Source: Colius striatus
Taxonomy: Eukaryota; Chordata; Aves; Coliiformes; Coliidae
Direction: 5' to 3'
Assembly (NCBI RefSeq): GCF_028858725.1
Contig: NC_084771.1
Location: forward strand, 2,818,915-2,882,914
DNA: 64,000 nucleotides
Shown: positions 54,061-64,000 of the stretch, one piece after another
Layout: every line of letters starts with the position of its first letter
Numbering within the stretch: the first letter of the stretch is position 1
Notes under the pieces: model-generated
Database searches by the model: none
What the model was told of the DNA's origin: nothing
The model's input: only the letters and a program-made list of their open reading frames with translations
Position numbers and translations under genes: made by a program

Positions 54061-57000
54061 CTGTGCTGGGACCTGAGGGAGCTCAGAGCTGACAAAGCCT
54101 TTCTGTGCTGGTGTTTCTGTGCTTGTTGGCATGGTGCAGACCAGAAAGGAGGACTGTGCTGTTCAGACTCTCCTAAACCCAGAGGTACAAATGCTCAGCC
54201 TGCTCCAGACCAGACCCTGGAGGTAGATGTTTCTACCCTGGGCTCCTTGTGAACTGCTCTGGACACCAGCCAGCCCAGCATCCCATCCCCAGCTCTGGTC
54301 ACGACCTAAAAAGTGCAGTAACAGATTGATAATGCCCCTTAACACCTTTCTAGACTGCAACAAGGTTCAGCCTCAGCTCAAGAGCTTCTCAGCTTGATCA
54401 GGTCCCCTTATTCAGTGATCCTCTTCCAAGGACCTGTCCAGTGCCCTTTCAAACACACTAAATCCCTTGGGAAGGATTCCTCCCTGCCTGCAGTGGGGGC
54501 AGTGTCACCACAGAGAGAGAAGGGATGCTGTGTAGCTCCTTCCCATACCACGACAACCGAAGGGAAACACAAGAAGCTGGTCTGTACTATCAACTTCCAC
54601 CTGATGTCTCCTCCCAAATCCTTGCCATGCTAATTAATAAGCAGCAGAAGGTAATTTTTGCTGCTGCACACAGAAGCTTTTTGGGTGTTTCATTCTTTGT
54701 TTTCTCAGTCTCTCACTGGGGGGATTTAATTTTCCTCCTAGTTTGAGCCTCTGGAACAAAAGAGGCTTCCTTGATCTTTGCTACAAGCCCCATGAGCCCA
54801 CTGGAGCCAAGACACAGAGCAGCCCTTGCCCTTGGATCAGCACACTACAGATTCCAGCCAGAAACTCCACTCTGGGGTCTCTCCTCTAACTCTGGCAGCT
54901 TCAGTCCCATTGCACCAGGGCTGCTGCCTTTGCCAGTTCCATGACAGGCACTGAAGAAGGAAGGGCATGTCTCTGGGTGGTGTGGAATTCTCTGTGACTT
55001 TGCCCTTGGGACTGCTATGCCTGTCCTAGGAGTGGACAAGGAGGCACAAGAAGAGGGGTAGGTGTCTGAGGGGAGAGAGTAAGCTTGCTTCTACCTACAA
55101 CCTCTCTTGCAAAGGCTGCAGAAGTAGAGACATGACATCTTCTACATCACCAACCACACACAAGGAACCTCTGATATAGCCTTCATTGCTGCTCTCCTGC
55201 TGTGAGGCCAAAAAGACTTTTCAACATACATTAGAGATGCTTTTCTTGCAGTTTTGCTAGGGAGCTCAGGAATAGCAGCACAGAAGGCAACATTTCAGGG
55301 AACATCACTGCAGTGCTGTTAATGCCTCTGAGGCTTGTCCAGCTCAGCCAGGGAACAGAGCTGACTCCAAGGGTATAGAGTGATGGAGCTCCTGCCAGCC
55401 AAAGGCCCCAAAACAACATGAGCTACTGCAAATGCAGGGACCACAAACATCCCTGCTGCACCTGGGATGCTTTCACATTGAGTATCCTGGGAGCAGAGGC
55501 TGTGCTTGGATCAGGAGGGGAAGGCTGGGCAACACAGAAGGCAAAACCCTGAGCAGGTACTGGCATTTCCTTCAGCATCTGCACAAGAGAGAGCAGAGCT
55601 GGACAGCAGAGAGATCTGTGCCCTCAGCTCTGCCCCTTCTCTCTCTTAGTTGGGCATCTGAGACAGCACAGAGATGTCACAGTCAAACTCCCAGTCCCAA
55701 GGTAAAAATACATCTTTTCACATGTGGCTTGGCTCAGCATCTTTGAATATGAAATTACCTGGTCAGAAGCAAAAGCCAAGTCAGGTTTGACAACTTCAGC
55801 CTGGGCATCTCTCCCAAAAACGGAGGCCAGCATGCACATGGAGGGTGCCTTGGTCCTGTCAGCAGCCTTCCTTGCATAGGAAGGAACTCCAACTGTCTGC
55901 ATGTACAGAATTATACACCATTGAAACAGTTGCAACCAGTAAGAAGCAAAGGCTTTCGATGGCACAGCTCCCAGCCTACAGAAGTCAGTGCTGAGGAGCA
56001 GTGGCCATGGCCACGAGTGTCACCAGGATGGCTGACAGCTGGCCTGGGTCTGTGCAGGCCAGACATGGCCAACAGCAGCCTCAGGCTTAATCACCCAAAC
56101 TACCTGCAACACGTCTCCAGGAAAACTCACTGGGGCACAAGCATCGAGACACAACAAGGAGCCTGTTGTGGCCCCTTTTTGCCTATGAGGGGAGGGTGAT
56201 CCCAGAGGCAGATCAGCACATCCAGACCTGACCACTTCTCAGGACATCTGCCTCTCTCTAGTAACCATAGAGAAGAGGATGAATAGGGTCTTGTGGATGA
56301 AGACTGGCCTTAGCCCCACACTCCCACCTGAGACCACATGCTTCAAAGTGATGAGATGCTCATCCACTGCAAAGTGGGGTCAGCCCAGGACTGAGCACTG
56401 GGAAATTTGTACTCTGCAGAATAAACCACACAGAAGGAAAGGAACAATATAAATGTCTAAAACAAATGTCTTATCTCAGCAAACACAGGGGTGAGTAAAA
56501 GCCTGCAGGGGATTGCCAGCGAGACCTTTGGATCAGGTCTGTATCTAGCTCTGCCTATGTGTCACAAACCATTTGTCTAATGCAGTTTTGCTCAGCTATT
56601 TGCTTGCTTCCAGAAGTGGTTGCCCTGTCTCACTTATAAAGCTAAAATAAGCCAGTCTGTGTAACAGATCCGACCCCCTCAGTTACACCCCCAGTGAATT
56701 CTGCAGTTGTGATCAAAAGGCACCATGTTCACCCAGCAAACAAGGCTATCTGCTGCTCTCCATGAAAGCATCAAGCCTGTCCCTCCTAGCTGGGGATGCT
56801 GAGCCATCTCTTCACAGATGTTGCCTGATCACCCACTGCTGCTGCTCGGATCCCCTGGGACTGCCAGCATTTGCTGTACAGACAGTTCTCAAGGTGCTGC
56901 TCTTCGAGCCACTGTGATTGATCACTCACTGCCTTCTCTCTGGTGTGATGGCACATCAGTGCCTACAACTGCATGTCCTTCAGCCACACTAGGGGGAACT

Positions 57001-60000
57001 CATCCAATCTCTAAGCAGGGATAGCATGTGGTATCACTTCCAGCTGTGCTCCCTGTCCTTTCTCCTTCCAACTTGGATATTTCAGTGCAGGGGGAGAAAG
57101 AGCTTCAATAGAATTTCAGGGGCTGTCTCATGAAACAGCTGACAATGAAACCACTCACACATGGTGGCAGAGGTCAGCCTGGTCTACAATTACATGTGCT
57201 TCATTTTTCAGCCCAGGTGAAAGTGAGCTGATGCCTGTCCAATCCCTCAAAGAGAAAGCCTGCTGCCCTGGCTCTCTTTCTTAGCAGGCCCAGGGGACAG
57301 CTGACACCATGAAGAGATCCATTCCCTGTTTCACACAACATGCCACATAAGCAGCTTCCTAAGATGGCTGCATGCAGTGACCTCTGCAGGAACTAGATGC
57401 AAGCCCATGAAATGACCCAGTTAACCACTTGAGAGTGGCTTGTCTAGGATATATGGCACATTAATGCCTAGAGGGAGCTTTAATTCCTAGGTGATCCCCG
57501 GGGCACAAGCCACAAGGACACAAAATCCTTGGTTATGTAGGAAAGATAAGCTCAGTTCTTGCAAGTGAAGTCCCTAAGCAGTCTCCAAACACTCTATACG
57601 TGTGCTGGTGGCTCTGAGCCAGGCCTGAGCTCTCTCCACACCTAGGTATGGAGTTTGGATCAAGGGATAACTACTGCTGAAAGGAGCCAAACACACCTTG
57701 TTCCTCTTTCTTTCCAAGTGAGCAGGGAGCCAGTGTCCCAGCTCAGTGCTGAGAGGCTCACAGGGCATCTGCATGTCCCTTTGGGGTGAGAAACTGCACT
57801 CTCTCCTAGGGAAGGGAGTTGCAAATGAGTGTGTGAACTCACATGCACTTGCATGTGAATCCTGGGTACACAACAGAGTTGCCTGTGCTGGGCACAGGGT
57901 AGCCCAGTTTTCTAGTCTGAAGTCACTGCACAGAGCCTGCTCCACTGCCCCTCAGTCTCAGCAGATGATGGATAAGGGGTCTCTTGGCATTCCTGGCACT
58001 GTGGATACGTCCATGTGTTGCTGTAGAAGGTCCTACAGGGATTTTCACACCCTTCCATGTCGGAGAAAGGCATTTTCTCTCATTTACCAAGAGTGGGGGA
58101 TGCAGGTTAGAGCTCTATCCAGCAGAAAAGCCTAGGAGAGATGCTGCTCTACCAGCAGAGGAGCAACAACCCCTGCTTTCCTCCAGATCAGCTTTTCCTG
58201 TCTGATGCCAAACACCAGTTGATCCCATCCAGTTACCTCTCTCTACTTTGGGTCTTTTTCCACTCAAGCTGCATAATTCCCCAGATCTTGCAGGGACTTA
58301 AAATCTCTGAGATATCTCCCTTTCTGTCACCTTTTTGTTCAGATCAGCCAACAGGATCAAAAGCTTTTAGAAGACAAAAGGCAGAAGGAAAGATGTGACA
58401 AGCCTCACTCCATTAGCAGCCCAGGCAAAATAAGTACTGCAAGACTCAGCAGAACTGTGCCTTTGGCTCATGTAGTGTAATTTAGCTCTCCTTCATTGCT
58501 CTGTGCAGACATGCACATGCATGTATTCTTTTTACTTCATTAAGTGACCTAAAATACACATCTAGAGGGTAGAATCAGGCTGTGGTGCAAGTTATTGATA
58601 GACATTAAGTTCAGGAGGGAATAGCAGAGGGAGTGAGATAGAAGAGAGGATGAGAAGCAGCAACTGCCAGAGGATGTGCAGTCATGGAGGCTTTACACAC
58701 ACCCCTCGTTCTCACACATACAGGCTACAAACAGAGACTACAAATTAGTTGTGCTATTTTTGCTACAGACAGAAAAGACAGAATGAACAAAGCTGCTGTA
58801 GTTACTATTTTAAGGACTTAGGACACCCTCAGATGCTCTGCAGACAGAGGAGGAATGTGTATGGATGAGCATGCTTTTAGAGGCTCTACAGTACTTTGAG
58901 ACCCTGTGGTAATGGGGGAGAGATGCTACATAAATGTGTTGGTTGTGCATGATAAATACAATGAGGACATCTGTGAATATAAATTAGCATGCATAATTTA
59001 ACATATGCAGTAGTGCAGCCTGTCCTTGCTGGCTAAGCCACAGGCACTCAGGGAGGGGAATCCCTGATGGTCCCAGGGGGTAGGGGAAGGGCTCAGGCAA
59101 TGCTGTGCTGCTGCTGGGACACATGGCTGTGGCCCTAACCAAACCAAAGCCAGAAGAATTTTGCTCACCACAGTCCTGCAGGGTGCTTGGATGCTGTATG
59201 CACTGGAGGGGGCAATGAGGTGAGGGCAAAAATGCCAGGCAGATACTTCTGCATTAGGCAAACCTCTCCAAGTGACCTGCAAGGCACCTGTGTTGCATTT
59301 TGAGCCTGCCCTCCTGCCCTCATCCTCAGCTAATTTCCCTCTTTAGGGGTTAACATCGATGCTTCTGTTGACCACATCAAGGGATCTTAGTGAACAGCAC
59401 CCTCAGGGAAAGATTGCAGCAGGTCCTGTGCCCCAGTGCCATACGCAGGAGAGAAAAGGCACCAGAACAAAGCAGCCACTGAGTTGCTGTCTTTGCTGCA
59501 TCCCTTCATGGGTGTGAAACTCAGCTGGGAGAGTCCCTCATTGCACCAGGCTTATCCAGAACCTGCACAGACAAGGTGCACCTCTGAAGCTTCTCATCAG
59601 GGAGCCTGCAGATTGGCCCTGCCAGCTTGCTGCTTATTCCCTTTCCCAAAAACACCAAACCTTTTGTTAACTCCTCAACAAGTCTTTCTCTAGCTGAAGC
59701 CATCACCTCCCAACAGGCTGCTCACATGCTTGAAGAGGAGCTGCAAGGACTTCAGATCCCTGCCAGTAAAATCCTTAGCATTTGAAAAGCAATTACTGAG
59801 CTCTGTAATTCATCAGAGCTCCAGGCAGATCCGCAGGAAAAAGACAAGCACGAGGGTGCAATACAACCCTGCTATCACTAACCTGATAATCATTGTCAGA
59901 CAGACAACTGGCAAGACTGGGAAGCCAGAAAGCAAGCAGGGAAATGCAAGCAAAAGCAAACGAGAGACACACTGCATTGCATTAAAGCCATTGCAAAGGG

Positions 60001-63000
60001 AGAAAGGCTAAACAAGATGTCTCAAGCAAATGTGTGAGGTTTGCAGGCTGAGCCCCAGCCCCAGCACTGGTGCTGACCTGCACTGGGGCACTGAGCCTGT
60101 GATGCACTTGTGCTGTCTCTAAGTTTCCCTGTCTGCCTTTGAGCCTCAGCGCTGCCTTCCCCTGCCTCTGGCTGTATCTTGTTCCAGGTTGCTCTGCAGC
60201 CTGAGGATTGCCAGACCATATGATGGACTGTAGTGTGCAAAAAAACAACCAGAAGGAGGCAAAAAAAGAAGAAAGTGGCTCCTGGGGCTCGCTGTAGAGC
60301 TGAGAGTAAGAGACCATTTAATTCTCAAGCCTGTCCCCTGAGGCCAATGCCAGACACTGAGACGAAGATACAAGAAAACCATAGCAGGGAGCAACACAGT
60401 AATTTGCACTCTGGTTCCCTTCTCTGTTAGCTCCTGGCTGGCATTTCCTTCAGTGGAAGAACTTAATCAGCTCCTCTGACAGTGTTGCCTCCGGTGATGC
60501 TTCTGGCATCCTTCACCACCACCCCAGGGCGATGCAGACAGGTGCTTTCCCTTCCTGATGCACCCCAAGGCGGTGGGAGCCTGTGTGCCTGGTGCTGAGC
60601 TGTGTGTAGAGCCAAGCCCCCCCAGCCAGGTCACAGGGCTGCCTGGCTGCGGCTCGTGGCGTCTGCAGCATCGCCAATGCATCCTACAGATAAACTCACT
60701 TCACTCACATTGCCTTGCACTGCTCAATGTAGCATTTCCTTGGTGCTGGAGCTCTGTCATACAGCCTGGTGAGCTCTCCTCACCCCCTCAGGCTCACCGA
60801 GCTGCCTGTGCTCTCTGCTCACGCTGCTGCCAAGGCACTAGGAAATGCCTGGGACAGCACGGGCTGTGAGTCCCCCTCTGCCAGGGGGGAATAACACCCG
60901 TGCTTGCTGTCCTAGACTTGGCAAGGACAGAGATCCTGCAGACACACACCATGCCCCTCCAGCACACCCCCTCTTGCCTGGCTTCCCCGTGCCTCCCAGG
61001 GAAGGCAAACGCCAAGCCTGGGAGCAGCGGGGTGATCCACACACAGCGAGATGGGCTTATTTGTGTGCTCAGGCTGTTGTTTTATCCCCAAGTGAGCAAA
61101 ATCCTTTGAGGGGAAAAGCCATTGTGGCTCTAAATGTTCCCCTCCCCAGCACTGCTCAGCCACCAGCATTGTCCCTGGACAGGAAAGCTTTTTAGCACAG
61201 TTACTCATAGAAATTCGGCAACAAAGAGCGAATTTCCAGCTCTGCCCACCACATGAATGCCGAGCTGCTGCATAATATTCCAGCACTCCCTTCAGAGACA
61301 AGCAGAGGGCAAATGCCTCCAGATGTAATTTTTAATTTCCTTTGCTGGAGAGAATGTTTTCTTGTTTTAGCAGCGTGCTTTCCAAGCGTTCCAGTTCCCA
61401 TGGCAACCCCCTGCTTCCACTGGAGATGTCATTTGTCATGCCATCCCTTCAGAATTAGACATCTCCTAGCAGAAGTTTGGAAGAGATGTCTTTCTTAAAT
61501 ATATATTTATTAGAGGCAGTGCCTGAGAGTGTGCTTTATTGACACGTCTCTTAGGCGACTCACAGCCTACAGAGGAGAAAGCTGTCTCCAGAAATATGCT
61601 GCCTGCCAATCTGCCTTTTCTCAGCTTCTGCTTTCAGCCAGAACTCTCTTTTTCTGCCACATACACACTAACCAGCATTTGCTCCCTGATTTTTTCACTC
61701 CTTTCTGTTCCCATCACTCTCCCCTCTGTGCTCAGCTCCCTGGCAATACCCAGCATAGCAGGGGAATGCCCAGACAACTCAAACGTATCTGCACCCATTC
61801 GCTGCCTGCTGGCACAGGTACTGCCTGGGGAGCCCCTCTGCTCCAAGTGCATGCAGAGAGAAGCCCAAACTCCTGCAAAATAGAGATTGCTACAAGAGCT
61901 TCTTGGCCTTGGAGGGCAGCATGGGGAGCATCTGCACCTCCTCTGCCCCCAGCTGTGCTTCCTGTGCCGTTTGGCCATAGCCCACTGGGCACCACGTGCC
62001 CTCTGGGAAGGGGGGACCACGTCAGTGCTTCCCAGTCACTGTGGGGGTCTCACAGTGGCTAAAGGGACATTTGTGCCCCAGGCCTTGGTTGTCTGGTGCC
62101 ACTCGGGCCAGTTGCAGTGGTTCACAGCACTGTGGTGCCTCTCTGGGCAACGTGGGTGCAGGGATGCTGAGAGGGACCCATCTCTCTCTCTCCTGAAGTG
62201 CTGCCTTCCCTGTGCACTGAGGCAGCTCCCCCAGCCCTCACCTCACCATCACACCCAAAACCCCCTCGCCTCTGCCCCAGAAACCCCCTGTAGAGGAAGA
62301 GAGTTGCCATATCCCACCCACAGCTGCTTCCACAGGCTTGTCAAGAGCCCTGTGGGGACAGTCTCTCTTCCTGGCCGTGCAGGCAGCCCCCAGCCCCCTC
62401 TGTCCCAGCGGGATTGCCAGGCTGCCCAGTCAGGGGGACACACTCCCCGTTGCAGCACACTCAGCATCTCCCACCCCAGCTCCTGACAGCTCAGAGGAAG
62501 GAGGCGGTGCTGGGGCTGGCGGGGGTCTCGCTGGGAGGCTGCTCTCTAATAGAGCTGTAATGTTACAGCTTCAAATTGCTTTCCTTCAGGAGACAAATCC
62601 AAGCAGGTAAATTGGTAAGAGCCGAGCGGATCCGGAGGCTGACGGAGCTAATCCCAGGCATGTTTAAATGCAAAGGCCCAGGGAGCCCAACTCAAACCTG
62701 ACATGATCGCTGCAGCTCGCTGCTGGGTTTAATTCTCAGGTGCAGCCTGCATGGAGGGGGATGTGAAAAGCAGAGGCAACAGCAGAGCACTGGGAGCAAA
62801 AGCCACACACCACCTTCAAGGTCAGCCCTCAAGCAAAACCCTGCACTGGCCAAACAGCAGCTCCTGTTCACCCCATCGTGGAACCCACATGGGCCCTCAG
62901 GAGAAGTTTAGAGACATTTTCTTAGCCCAGCCTAAGTGAGGGGCACACGGGCTCAGGGGACACTTCTTGCTGACTCTAGACTTCACATTAATTGTACCAT

Positions 63001-64000
63001 CCCATCAGTCATTAATCAACGTCCTCCAACTGGCATTTTCATTGAAAATCAATTTAATAAAGTAGGTGGGAGTCCACATGCTTCCATAACACCAGATAAA
63101 TATTCATGGGGGGTTGTGCTGCTTTAGCTAAATGAGCTTTTTAAATTTAACTGGTGCAATTTCCTTGTTCCTTACTATATAGCTTGACTTGCCCTTGTTC
63201 AGGAACACAAGAGGAGGGGCTCAGCCCTGCCCTGGCTTGCTCTCAGGCACACCAAGGAACAATCCTTGGCTACCAAGGCCTTTCAGCGAGGACATTGTCC
63301 TTGTAATTGGAAATACTGGTCTGCTGGGGTCAGCCTCACCTGGGGCAAATCCCCACAGCCAAGGCTGAACTCAGAAGGGCCATTTGGAGTTGGAAACTCG
63401 TTTCCAGGGGCTAAGAGCGTGCCCACCATTCCTGCCTCCACGGCTGTGCCGTTTGATTTCAGCTTTCCCCTCCCTGTTTAAGCAGCTATTGTGCTCCAGC
63501 AGCAAAAGCTAATGAAAGCCATCAGAAAACACATTCTCCTGATGCTTAATGAACGGGATAGAAGGCTTCCAGCTACCCAAACACACACAACGCCTCAGTG
63601 GAAGCACACAAACACACTCACACAAGGCTTCAGCCCTCGGGGAAGGGATGAGCAGCAAGTCCACCCTCCCTGAGCCGGCCTCTGCAGCCCTGGCTGTGGG
63701 CAGCTGCCCTGGGGAGGATGTGTAAGCCCTTGCTCCCCAAGCAGGATGCAGAGCAGCCCTGACTGAGGCTCCTCACTGCAGTCCTCCTCCTCAGAGGCAG
63801 TTACCAGAGCCCAGGCAGAGGAGAGGACAAAGCTGACACACTGATGGAATTTAGTAGAAGGGTGGGATTCAGACAGTCCTGATTTTACAGCATCTAACAG
63901 CTTCTTTGTTAACTGGAGCAGTGAGGAGCTGCAGCTCCCACCAAGCAGCAATGCAGGGCAATTCAGCCCCAGCCAGGACTCGTGGCATGTTATCCCACTG

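Larger units (their letters stand above)
48803..64000 (-). other. GABRA3: Part of large upstream GABRA3 intron (over 15 kb)
   Basis: From the acceptor TCCCAG at 48803 to the window edge. Contains CR1 pieces 50530..50812 (antisense) and 53337..54060 (sense). AT-rich, TAAT-rich patches lie at 51001..51075 and 62985..63140. Stretches 54100 to 62500 show no repeat or exon I recognise. The missing upstream coding exon was not found here, so it should lie further out. Confidence 0.75.

Noticed and set aside
61887..62486. 199-codon plus-strand frame
   Set aside because: Low-complexity Pro/Ser/Cys-rich composition typical of chance frames in GC-rich DNA; other frames are open over the same bases.
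48803..64000. Preceding GABRA3 exon (TRILD...LRPG segment) and signal peptide
   Set aside because: Looked for on the minus strand and not found; probably beyond the window edge.

Overview
This window is vertebrate nuclear DNA, almost certainly from a bird. Coding sequence is sparse and split by GT-AG introns. The dominant repeats are 5'-truncated CR1 LINE fragments that end in the typical avian 'TTCTGTGATTCTATGATT' type tail rather than poly(A). I count 19 recognisable CR1 pieces, roughly a tenth of the window, and several differ from each other by only a few bases. Recent CR1 activity of this kind would fit a CR1-rich lineage such as woodpeckers and relatives, but that placement is a guess. 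I see no bacterial, phage, CRISPR or viral content.

One gene can be supported: GABRA3, the GABA-A receptor alpha-3 subunit, on the minus strand. Seven coding exons are present, from the 68-bp exon in the N-terminal extracellular domain (48735..48802) to the terminal exon carrying the M3-M4 loop, M4 and stop (16180..16509). All have GT-AG splice sites and compatible phases, and they join into 403 continuous codons plus stop. The signal peptide and first extracellular exons lie beyond position 64000. The 3' UTR probably runs to an AATAAA at 13669..13674 (minus strand). Key parts are intact: loop-A histidine, Cys-loop, M1-M4 and the C-terminal tail.

The M3 exon keeps the known alpha-3 A-to-I editing site (I/M site). 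The isoleucine codon is ATA, and its third base sits as an A-C mismatch in an exonic hairpin that can be folded directly from the sequence (25022..25067).

Layout: 1-13650 is the region beyond the 3' end of GABRA3, with four CR1 fragments and no recognised gene. 13655-16179 is the presumed 3' UTR. 16180-48802 holds the seven exons with introns of 1.7 to 9.9 kb. 48803-64000 is part of the large upstream intron. Other structure worth a look: a nearly perfect 206-bp tandem duplication just upstream of the M1/M2 exon, CR1 tails in sense orientation just upstream of three acceptor sites, CR1 copies of mosaic structure, and an alanine-rich M3-M4 loop. No previously undescribed system was found; this is an ordinary neuronal receptor locus with some notable details.
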